From NCBI GenBank assembly GCA_002360635.1, contig DEQW01000003.1, forward strand, positions 332,966 through 396,965: DNA of 64,000 nt, in the 5' to 3' direction. A program made the position numbers and the translations under genes. This DNA comes from Flavobacteriaceae bacterium UBA3356 (GTDB taxonomy: Bacteria; Bacteroidota; Bacteroidia; Flavobacteriales; Flavobacteriaceae). How positions within the stretch are numbered: position 1 is the first letter of the stretch; every line of letters begins with the position of its first letter. Of the stretch, positions 52,458 to 60,278 are shown piece after piece. Under the pieces are notes generated by a model. It was not told the origin of the DNA. It worked only from the letters and a program-made list of their open reading frames with translations, and ran no database searches.

Positions 52458-54827
52458 TTAAAGTTTTATAAACTTGCGTACAATAGATTCCTTTTGTCCT
52501 GTAAATAACAGAAGGTAAATCCCATCTTCCAAATTATCTATCTCAATACGGTCTGTTTTAGGTAACATTTTTATTAGCCTGCCACGTAAATCATAAAGCT
52601 CAATCTTCTGTATATTATTAAATTCAGGTAACTGGATAAATATTTCGGTGTGAGCGGGGTTTGGATAAATTTGCAAATTCTTAAAGAAGTTTCCTTCTAC
52701 ACTCAGCGGGTCTTCTACCGATAAAATAGAAGCTGCACGTATAATAACAAGGTCTGGCACAGAAGGATTTGTGATATTGCAGGTATAAGTACCACTGTCT
52801 TTCACCTGAGAATCCATAATAGTGTATATACTTTCTGTTGCTCCCGTAATTACGGCGCCATCTTTGTACCATTGATAGACATTCCCACCAGATTTAAGTG
52901 TATAATCTGATTTATTAATTAATGAAGCCATGCCCTCTGGGATATCATCTATTACAAGAGTAATATCATCGCCAACTTCTGCTGAAATGCTTTCTTCTTC
53001 GTCCATTGTTTTCTGTGGACTGTAGATAAAAGTGGGGATATTGTCATTTAGTATATTAAACACCCCTTCAAAGTCTACAAACTGATAATTGTTTTTGTCA
53101 ATACGTAAAAAGTTCAGATCGAGGTTGGTTAAGAAATCAATATTGCCATGCAGCTCATTATTGCTAAAATCAATGAATGATAAGTTTTCAAACGTACTAA
53201 TATTTTCAGAAATCTCTCCAAAATTAGACGTACCTGCCATCCTTAAGAGCTGTAGATTGTCAAGGCCGCTAATGGGTTCAAGATTTCCACCAATATTCCA
53301 ATTTCGTAAATTTAAAACCTCCAGATTAGGCAGAAGATCAGAAAATGTGTTAGGAAGGCCGTCACCCGGTTCAAAAATATCACCATTTGTGTTTAAAACT
53401 GCAAAAGAGCGTAATTTATTCAGGCTAGTAAACGCAGCGGAAGATAAGTCAGGATTAAGATTATTATCAATAAATTCCATCCCACTTATGTGTTCTACAC
53501 CTTCATATACATTCGTGGAAATGCCGAACCACTCTCGGATGGGTTCTGAAGAAAGCCAATTGGTATTAGTCACCCAATTTTCACCATTAGTATCGTTGTA
53601 GAAGTTGGTCAAAGCCCCCCTTTCATTCTCTGGGATAGGCGCGGCTTCATCCATTATATAAACTTGAGATTGTAGTGTAGGAAGAAGCCCCCAGATTAGG
53701 ACATCCCCTTTGGCGCCCTCCACACCAAAATTCCCAAGCTCAATATTATTTTCTTCAAAATTATTGTTATTAATATAATTTTTAAGTTCATAAGACTGTG
53801 TGTCATATATGTAGACTGAAATAGTTTCTGTACCTATAATAAGGTTGTTTTGATCAAAGGAGATACCTCTTCCAAAATTACCATCCTGCTCTAATGGTAA
53901 AAGTTGTAATTGCTCATTCTCGGTATATATTGTTGTTCCTGGTATTGAACTAATATCTTCATATATATATACGGCTCCTTTACCATTATTTTTGAAGGAA
54001 CTTATAGCTAATGTGCCATCTTCGCTACTTTCTACCCATGACCCAAACTCATCACCAGAAACACCATCTGATGGAGTAACAAATTGTTGAGTATCTGTAT
54101 AAAATATTCGAGGAGGGTTTTGCCGCTCTGTAACACTAAATATATTAACGATACCACTGGTATTAGCTCCTCCTTTAGGAGAGGATAATATAAATTCATA
54201 GTCGCTCCATGTAAGATCAAGACCGGTACTTGCAGCACCTTGACCTATAAATTCTTGTTCTAGAACCCAAGTATTAAATTCCGAATCAAAAGCATAAGTA
54301 GCAGCATGACCAGATAACCCATTACGAAAAGGGTCACTTACAGCAATTCTCACACCGTCGTTAAAACCAGAATTAAAAGTCAGTCTTTCTGACACCGCAG
54401 TTTTATAACCGGGATAATCTATAAAGGTTTCGTGCCAATCAAAATTATTAGAACTAAGGCTATATATATAAAGTCCGTCCAAACTGGTAACAGAAAACAC
54501 ATTTAATGTAGGCGATATACTGATATCAAAACCATATTGGTCGCTAGGGGTATTATTTTCTGGTCTAAAACTCCTTTCAAATTCCCAAGAAGTTCCATTC
54601 CATTCATATAAATAGACAACTCCAACTTGGGGAGATTGACTTGAATCCTCTGATGCCGAAATAATCATTTTATTACCCCCTGCTCCTCCTACCTCTATCT
54701 TTCGTCCAAAAGCTGTCGACTGTGTTCCAAAATTGGGGTCCGTTATCGTTTCTTTGGGATAGTACAAATCTTGCGCCTGCGTGTAAAATACGGTTAAGCT
54801 TAATACTACTAGTAAAAAAATCTTCAT
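52458..54827 (-). CDS. Large secreted LRR and Ig-like protein with T9SS sorting domain
   Basis: A 789-residue exported protein (signal MKIFLLVVLSLTVFYTQAQ). The N-terminal half has FG-GAP-like beta-propeller blades (GVVYLYEWNGTSWEFE, GAVYIYED). A plant-type LRR cap follows (LTNFYNDTNGENWVTNTNW) with about five LRR units, then an immunoglobulin-like domain (YQWYKDGAVITGATESIYTI, SGTYTCNITN), then a T9SS type A sorting domain (LQIYPNPAHTEIFI ... GIYLLLFTGQ, ending KFIKL). Probably a surface adhesin or binding protein. Confidence 0.88.
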   Translation of the reverse strand: MKIFLLVVLSLTVFYTQAQDLYYPKETITDPNFGTQSTAFGRKIEVGGAGGNKMIISASEDSSQSPQVGVVYLYEWNGTSWEFERSFRPENNTPSDQYGFDISISPTLNVFSVTSLDGLYIYSLSSNNFDWHETFIDYPGYKTAVSERLTFNSGFNDGVRIAVSDPFRNGLSGHAATYAFDSEFNTWVLEQEFIGQGAASTGLDLTWSDYEFILSSPKGGANTSGIVNIFSVTERQNPPRIFYTDTQQFVTPSDGVSGDEFGSWVESSEDGTLAISSFKNNGKGAVYIYEDISSIPGTTIYTENEQLQLLPLEQDGNFGRGISFDQNNLIIGTETISVYIYDTQSYELKNYINNNNFEENNIELGNFGVEGAKGDVLIWGLLPTLQSQVYIMDEAAPIPENERGALTNFYNDTNGENWVTNTNWLSSEPIREWFGISTNVYEGVEHISGMEFIDNNLNPDLSSAAFTSLNKLRSFAVLNTNGDIFEPGDGLPNTFSDLLPNLEVLNLRNWNIGGNLEPISGLDNLQLLRMAGTSNFGEISENISTFENLSFIDFSNNELHGNIDFLTNLDLNFLRIDKNNYQFVDFEGVFNILNDNIPTFIYSPQKTMDEEESISAEVGDDITLVIDDIPEGMASLINKSDYTLKSGGNVYQWYKDGAVITGATESIYTIMDSQVKDSGTYTCNITNPSVPDLVIIRAASILSVEDPLSVEGNFFKNLQIYPNPAHTEIFIQLPEFNNIQKIELYDLRGRLIKMLPKTDRIEIDNLEDGIYLLLFTGQKESIVRKFIKL

Positions 54828-55163
54828 AATGTTAACGTTTAAATTATAAATATTTGGAAACCCATATAATGAAAATAAATAATCTGAATAAAGGCTATAC
54901 AGTTAATTGCTCTTAAGCCTCAGATTGTGCATCGTCTCTGCTTTGTTTATCGTCATTTGGTTATTTTTTTATAACCTATTGATTTATACAATAAAATTAA
55001 GATAAGTAATAGCAGAAATCAATACCTATTGGTGGGTATTTTTTAAAGATTAAGCTTAGTTTCTTTTTATGTTCCCAAGAAAAACCCCAAAGACCTTTAA
55101 GATCTTTGAGGTTCACATAAATTACCCGTTTATAAGAAGCGGTTTTGGAAATTGGCTTTAAAA
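54828..55163. other. 336-bp intergenic region with the asnB terminator
   Basis: No credible gene is seen. On the minus strand a hairpin (arms 55085-55096 and 55100-55111; 12 bp with wobbles) with a T-rich tail (55079-55084) is the likely asnB terminator. The rest is AT-rich and should hold the promoter of the large T9SS protein gene; I could not identify a -7 element with confidence. Confidence 0.6.
55079..55111 (-). terminator. Rho-independent terminator after asnB
   Basis: Minus-strand stem CCTCAAAGATCT/AGGTCTTTGGGG (two G-T wobbles, 3-base loop) followed by TTTTTCT. Confidence 0.65.
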
Positions 55164-56828
55164 CTAATACGCATCACTATGAACCTTTGCAACAGCCCGT
55201 CCACTAGGGTCGTTCATGTTTTTAAAACTTTCATCCCATTCTAACGCTGCAGGACTGCTACAAGCAACCGAAGGAACAGATGGCACACTCAACGCCGCCG
55301 TATCACTTGGAAAATGTTCAGTAAAAATAGAACGGTAGTAAAACTCTTCTTTACTGGTAGGGGTTTGTATAGGAAATTTAAAATGGGCGTTTTCCATTTG
55401 TTCATCACTTACTTTCTCGTTAACCATTTCTTTTAATGTGTCAATCCAGCTGTAGCCGACACCATCACTAAATTGCTCTTTTTGGCGCCAAGCAACGCTT
55501 TCGGGAAGCATATCTTCAAATGCTTTTCGTAGTACCCATTTTTCCATACGTTCGCCGTTTATCATTTTATCATCTGGGTTTAAGCGCATGGCTACATCCA
55601 TAAACTCTTTATCTAAAAAAGGAACACGGCCTTCAATACCCCAAGCAGCTAAACTTTTGTTGGCTCGTAAGCAATCGTACTGGTGTAATTTATCCAATTT
55701 TCTAACGGTTTCTTTGTGCAACTCTTCTCCATTTGGTGCTTTGTGAAAGTATAAGTAGCCACCAAAAATTTCGTCGCTCCCTTCACCACTTAAAACCATT
55801 TTTATTCCTAACGCTTTTATTGCACGAGCCATTAAAAACATAGGTGTAGAAGCGCGGATAGTAGTAATATCATAGGTTTCTAAATGGTAAATAACATCAC
55901 GAATCGCATCAATCCCTTCTTGAATGGTAAATTTTATTTCGTGATGTACCGTATCTAAATGATCGGCTACTTTTTGAGCGGCAGCTAGATCTGGGCTTCC
56001 TTCCAGACCAATGGCAAAAGAATGTAACCTTGGGTACCAAGCATTTTCTTTGTCACCGGTTTCAATACGTTTGTCTGCATATTTTTTGGCAACAGCTGAG
56101 GTAATGGAAGAATCCAATCCACCGGAAAGTAAGACCCCGTATGGCACATCACTCATTAATTGACGATGCACAGCCGCATCTAAAGCATTGCGCAACTCTT
56201 CAATGCTGGTTTCATTGTCTTTTACAGCGTCATATTCCATCCAATCGCGGGTGTACCATTTTTTTAATTCGCCTTCTTTACTGTAGAGGTAATGGCCAGG
56301 GGGGAAGAGTTCGATTTTGGTGCAAATACCTTCCAAAGCTTTTAATTCTGAAGCTACGTAAAAAGTTCCATTTTGATCCCAGCCCATATACAGTGGAATG
56401 ATTCCCATATGGTCGCGGGCGATTAAATATTCATCATTTTCAACATCATAAATGGCAAAGCCGAAGATTCCGTTTAATTCATCTAAAAAGTCGCCTCCTT
56501 TTTCTTTAAAGAGGGGTAAGATTACTTCGCAATCAGATTTTGTTTGAAATTCATACTTCCCTTCAAACTGCTTCCGTAATTCCAAATGGTTATAAATTTC
56601 ACCATTGGCAGCCAATACAAACTTCTTGTCTTTACTGAAAAGTGGCTGTTTTCCTGAAGTAGGATCTACAATTGCTAAACGCTCGTGGGCCATAATGGCT
56701 TTGTCGTTATCGAAAATTCCACTCCAATCCGGCCCCCGGTGACGGATACATTTACTCATTGACAATACCTGCAAGCGCAAGGCTTCTGCTGGCTCTTTTA
56801 GTTTAAAGGCACATACAATTCCACACAT
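55164..56828 (-). CDS. asnB: Asparagine synthase (glutamine-hydrolysing)
   Basis: A 554-residue class-II amidotransferase making Asn from Asp, Gln and ATP. Cys2 (MCGIVCAFK) is the glutaminase nucleophile; the glutaminase domain shows RGPDWSGI and ANGEIYNH; the synthetase domain has the PP-loop LLSGGLDSSITSAVA and GEGSDEIFGGYLYFH. The C-terminus ends VHSDAY. An upstream leader peptide with a terminator suggests control by asparagine supply. A truncated second copy of its 3' end lies at about 50.5 kb. Confidence 0.97.
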   Translation of the reverse strand: MCGIVCAFKLKEPAEALRLQVLSMSKCIRHRGPDWSGIFDNDKAIMAHERLAIVDPTSGKQPLFSKDKKFVLAANGEIYNHLELRKQFEGKYEFQTKSDCEVILPLFKEKGGDFLDELNGIFGFAIYDVENDEYLIARDHMGIIPLYMGWDQNGTFYVASELKALEGICTKIELFPPGHYLYSKEGELKKWYTRDWMEYDAVKDNETSIEELRNALDAAVHRQLMSDVPYGVLLSGGLDSSITSAVAKKYADKRIETGDKENAWYPRLHSFAIGLEGSPDLAAAQKVADHLDTVHHEIKFTIQEGIDAIRDVIYHLETYDITTIRASTPMFLMARAIKALGIKMVLSGEGSDEIFGGYLYFHKAPNGEELHKETVRKLDKLHQYDCLRANKSLAAWGIEGRVPFLDKEFMDVAMRLNPDDKMINGERMEKWVLRKAFEDMLPESVAWRQKEQFSDGVGYSWIDTLKEMVNEKVSDEQMENAHFKFPIQTPTSKEEFYYRSIFTEHFPSDTAALSVPSVPSVACSSPAALEWDESFKNMNDPSGRAVAKVHSDAY

Positions 56829-56865
56829 AATTTCTATATTTTATTGGTTAGTAGTTTTAAAACAC

Positions 56866-56898
56866 AAAAAACCCGTCAAGTTAAAAAAACCTGACGGG
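56866..56898 (-). terminator. Attenuator terminator hairpin in the asnB leader
   Basis: On the minus strand, CCCGTCAGGTT pairs with AACTTGACGGG (11 bp, one G-T wobble; arms 56888-56898 and 56872-56882) with a 5-base loop, then six T residues. It lies between the leader peptide and asnB, 38 bases before the asnB ATG. The mRNA must therefore pass a terminator before the gene. Confidence 0.85.
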
Positions 56899-56921
56899 CT
56901 ATATATTGCGACAAGTTTTTG

Positions 56922-56972
56922 CTACGGCAACGGGTTATTATTATTGTTATTATTTAAGTTGAAAAGTAACAT
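56922..56972 (-). CDS. asnB leader peptide with seven consecutive Asn codons
   Basis: A 16-codon frame, MLLFNL-N7-PLP, ends at TAG. It holds eight Asn codons, of which seven are consecutive (five AAT, two AAC), an improbable run in front of an asparagine synthase. The stop lies 23 bases before the 5' arm of the terminator. A segment ACTTGTCG (56909-56916) can pair with the 5' arm CGTCAGGT (seven of eight positions, one wobble), as an antiterminator. A ribosome at the stop would cover this segment and allow termination; one stalled on the Asn run would leave it free. Confidence 0.85.
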   Translation of the reverse strand: MLLFNLNNNNNNNPLP

Positions 56973-57101
56973 ACTACTTGTTTTTGTCTTTTATGATTAT
57001 TTGTAAATATTCAATAAAAAAATCGAGGATTCCAAATTTTAATCATCAATTATTTTGTTTTTTGCAATTAAAATCGATTTTAAGTGCTTTAAAATAAAGG
57101 C

Positions 57102-57626
57102 TTAACGATCGAATAAAATTATTTCGATTGGAAGGGCTTTTTCTGGAATTTCGTTTCCATTTATATCATAAAAAGCATGTTTTACACTTGTATCTTTCCG
57201 AAGGTGTACACGATATATTTCTCTTTCAGGAAAATAAACTGTGATAAAATCGGCATACTTTACATCAAAATCTTTGTAATCAAATTGAAGTTTCAACCGG
57301 ACTGTTTCAGGGATGGTTCCTGCTTCCATATATTCTGAATGAAATATCAATGTACCATCTGTTAGATACGAAGCTGAAGAACCGGGATTTCCATCTTCTT
57401 CAAATTTTGAAATATACCGTACGGCTTTATCATCTGTGGCATCAAATCCTTTTTGAAGCTGCCATTCTGATATAAACCCACCCGGAAAAAGTGTGTCTTG
57501 GTTTGTTAGTACCGCTTGTGGAACTTCAGATTCAGCAATGGTTGGCTGAGATAAATTGACATCTTGGGCTTTCGTAAATAAAGGAAAAAAAAGTAATAAT
57601 ATAATTAGTAAAGTACTGTTTTTCAT
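57102..57626 (-). CDS. Hypothetical secreted protein
   Basis: A 174-residue exported protein (signal MKNSTLLIILLLFFPLFTKAQ). The mature part is a mix of strands and short helices, including VKYADFITVYFPEREIYRVHLRK, with no recognised catalytic or binding motif. Family unknown to me. It lies upstream of the asnB leader on the same strand, with about 130 bases between. Confidence 0.7.
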   Translation of the reverse strand: MKNSTLLIILLLFFPLFTKAQDVNLSQPTIAESEVPQAVLTNQDTLFPGGFISEWQLQKGFDATDDKAVRYISKFEEDGNPGSSASYLTDGTLIFHSEYMEAGTIPETVRLKLQFDYKDFDVKYADFITVYFPEREIYRVHLRKDTSVKHAFYDINGNEIPEKALPIEIILFDR

Positions 57627-57692
57627 AGTCGTTATCTTTATAAATTCAATAAAAGATACAAATATAACAGCTAGAAAAACAGTACTTTATGA

Positions 57693-60107
57693 CTATCTTA
57701 ACTTTGGAAAGTCTTCTGGGTTTGCTTCGTGAATAATGGCATATACTTTTTCAAAAATATCTTCTACAGATGGTTTTGTAAAATAATCACCATCGGTTCC
57801 ATATGCTGGGCGGTGCGCTTTTGCAGTCAACGTTTGTGGTTTGCTATCTAAATGGCGATATCCATTCTGCTTTTCTACAATGGTATTTAAAATATATGCA
57901 GCAGCACCTCCCGGTACATCTTCATCTACCACTAATAATCTATTGGTTTTGGCGACACTTTTTACCATATCCTCATTAAGATCGAGCGGAAGTAAGGATT
58001 GTACATCGATAATTTCAGCATTAATACCAACTTGTTGCAGTTCTTTAGCAGCTTCTTCAACAATGCGTAGTGTACTTCCGTAGGAAACCAAGGTGATATC
58101 TTCACCTTCTTTTATGGTTTCAACTACACCAATTGGTGTGCGGAATTCCCCCAAATTATTAGGCATTTTTTCTTTTAATCGGTAGCCGTTTAAACATTCA
58201 ACAATTAAAGCAGGTTCGTCAGTTTCTAACAACGTATTGTAAAAACCGGCAGCCTTTGTCATATTTCTAGGAACTAAAATATACATACCACGCAAGAGAT
58301 GAATTAACCCACCCATTTGCGAACCACTGTGCCAAATACCTTCTAAGCGATGCCCTCTCGTACGGACAATAAGCGGTGCTTTTTGCGTGCCGTTCGTTCG
58401 GTAACGGAGTGTTACCAAGTCATCACTCATAATTTGCAGACAGTACAGCACATAATCTAAATATTGGATTTCGGCGATAGGGCGGAGGCCTCTCATAGCC
58501 ATCCCGATACCTTGTCCTAAAATAGTCGCTTCACGAATACCTACGTCGGCAACTCGTAATGCTCCATATTTTTCTTGCATGCCTTCCAAACCTTGATTTA
58601 CATCACCAATTTCACCACTATCTTCACCAAAAATTAGCGTGTCTGGATGTTTACTGAAAATAGCATCAAAATTATCACGAAGTACCATACGACCATCAAC
58701 ATCTTTTGCGTCATCGTCATATTCTGGTTTTACTTCGGAAATTGTTTTTGCATTCTCTTCTGCTTCAGAATATAAATGAGCGCTGTATTTTGGCTGAATT
58801 AACTCGTAGTAATTCTCAATCCAGTCAATTAGTTGTCTTTTTTCTGAAGAATCTTCAGTAGTAACGTAACGTAATGCTTTTCTGGCAGCACCTAATATAG
58901 TTTTACGAAGTGGTTCTGTATCAGAAGCCAAATCGTTCTTTATTTTTTCAATGAAGTTTTTATTCTGGCTGCTTTCGGCTAAGTTACCTAAAAGTGTTAC
59001 CGCTTCTTTTTGTTCTTTCTTTTGTGGTGCTAAAAAGGCTTTTAACGCTGCTTTTTTACCATCACGAACTTCTTTTTTGATTACTTTTTCTATTTCAGAA
59101 AGCTCTTCGTCTGTAGCGATGTCATTTTCAATCATCCACTTACGCATCTGTACATTACAGTCGTGCTCGGCTTCCCATTCTAAGCGTTCTTTGCTTTTAT
59201 ACCGTTCGTGACTACCACTAGTACTGTGACCTTGTGGTTGGGTCAATTCTTGAACGTGAATTAATACTGGAACGTGTTCTTCCCGTGCAATTTTTCCTGC
59301 TTTTTGATACGCTTCGACCAATTCAGGATAGCTCCATCCTTTCACACGGATAATTTCGTAACCTTCTTCATTTTCGGTACGTTGAAATCCTTTTAATATT
59401 TCAGAAATATTCTCTTTAGTAGTTTGGTGTTTTGCGTGAACCGAAATTCCGTATTCATCATCCCAAACATTGACAACCATAGGTACTTGCAATACACCCG
59501 CGGCATTGATAGTTTCCCAAAACAGTCCTTCACTCGTACTTGCGTTACCAATGGTACCCCAAGCAACTTCATTTCCGTTGATAGAGAAGTTGGTTTTATC
59601 TTCAATGCCTTTAACGTTTCTGAAAATTTTTGAAGCTTGTGCCAATCCCAATAAACGCGGCATTTGCCCTGCAGTTGGCGAAATATCGGCACTACTGTTT
59701 TTTTGAGCGGTTAAGTTTTTCCAGCTTCCGTCTTTATTTAAACTATGTGTTGCAAAATGTCCTCCCATTTGGCGTCCAGCGCTCATTGGGTCTGCATCTA
59801 GATCTGAATGCCCGTACAAACCTGCAAAAAATTGTTGAACGGTCAACTCACCAATCGCCATCATAAACGTTTGGTCGCGGTAGTAGCCACTTCGCCAATC
59901 GCCATTTTTAAATGCTTTTGCCCAAGCCAATTGTGGAACTTCTTTACCATCACCAAAGATTCCGAATTTTGCCTTTCCCGTCAATACTTCGCGACGGCCT
60001 AAAAGGCTACATTCACGGCTTGTTACTGCCAGCTTATAATCAGAAAGTACTTCTGCTTTAAAATCTTCAAAGGAAAGGTCACTATTGGTTTTTGGGTCTG
60101 TTTGCAT
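57693..60107 (-). CDS. 2-oxoacid dehydrogenase E1, fused alpha and beta subunits
   Basis: An 804-residue fusion of the alpha and beta chains of a branched-chain-type 2-oxoacid dehydrogenase. The alpha half has a thiamine-diphosphate region (GTIGNASTSEGLFWETINAAGV, GYEIIRVKGWSYPELVEAY); the beta half starts at about residue 475 (MVLRDNFDAIFSKHPDTLIFGEDSGEIGDVNQG) and includes GIREATILGQGIGMAM and LVVDEDVPGGAAAYI. It decarboxylates a 2-oxoacid and passes the acyl group to the E2 lipoyl protein; E2 and E3 are not adjacent. Fused E1 of this kind is common in Bacteroidota. A strong promoter precedes it. Confidence 0.92.
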   Translation of the reverse strand: MQTDPKTNSDLSFEDFKAEVLSDYKLAVTSRECSLLGRREVLTGKAKFGIFGDGKEVPQLAWAKAFKNGDWRSGYYRDQTFMMAIGELTVQQFFAGLYGHSDLDADPMSAGRQMGGHFATHSLNKDGSWKNLTAQKNSSADISPTAGQMPRLLGLAQASKIFRNVKGIEDKTNFSINGNEVAWGTIGNASTSEGLFWETINAAGVLQVPMVVNVWDDEYGISVHAKHQTTKENISEILKGFQRTENEEGYEIIRVKGWSYPELVEAYQKAGKIAREEHVPVLIHVQELTQPQGHSTSGSHERYKSKERLEWEAEHDCNVQMRKWMIENDIATDEELSEIEKVIKKEVRDGKKAALKAFLAPQKKEQKEAVTLLGNLAESSQNKNFIEKIKNDLASDTEPLRKTILGAARKALRYVTTEDSSEKRQLIDWIENYYELIQPKYSAHLYSEAEENAKTISEVKPEYDDDAKDVDGRMVLRDNFDAIFSKHPDTLIFGEDSGEIGDVNQGLEGMQEKYGALRVADVGIREATILGQGIGMAMRGLRPIAEIQYLDYVLYCLQIMSDDLVTLRYRTNGTQKAPLIVRTRGHRLEGIWHSGSQMGGLIHLLRGMYILVPRNMTKAAGFYNTLLETDEPALIVECLNGYRLKEKMPNNLGEFRTPIGVVETIKEGEDITLVSYGSTLRIVEEAAKELQQVGINAEIIDVQSLLPLDLNEDMVKSVAKTNRLLVVDEDVPGGAAAYILNTIVEKQNGYRHLDSKPQTLTAKAHRPAYGTDGDYFTKPSVEDIFEKVYAIIHEANPEDFPKLR

Positions 60108-60125
60108 AGTCTGTGTTTTGAGTTA

Positions 60126-60156
60126 CAAAAGTAGCGAAATCAGCCGGATTTTGCAA
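60126..60156 (-). promoter_or_regulatory. Promoter of the fused E1 gene
   Basis: Minus-strand TTG (60154-60156), 20 bases, then TACTTTTG (60126-60133): this matches the flavobacterial TTG-N17/23-TAnnTTTG promoter in both elements. Transcription would start about 12 bases before the ATG. Confidence 0.7.
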
Positions 60157-60278
60157 TGTAATATTTTTACTGAATTGTTAATATTTATCGGTAAACAGTA
60201 TCAATTTTCTAATTTAGGCACTTGTTTTAACAAGCTTGCTGTGAAAACTGAAAATTATTTTTCTGATAAAGGGGGCTT

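Noticed and set aside
50466..55357. The asnB direct repeats as att sites of an integrative element.
   Set aside because: There is no integrase, recombinase, transposase or tRNA in or near the segment, and 191 bp is long for an att core. Kept only as an unexplained repeat.
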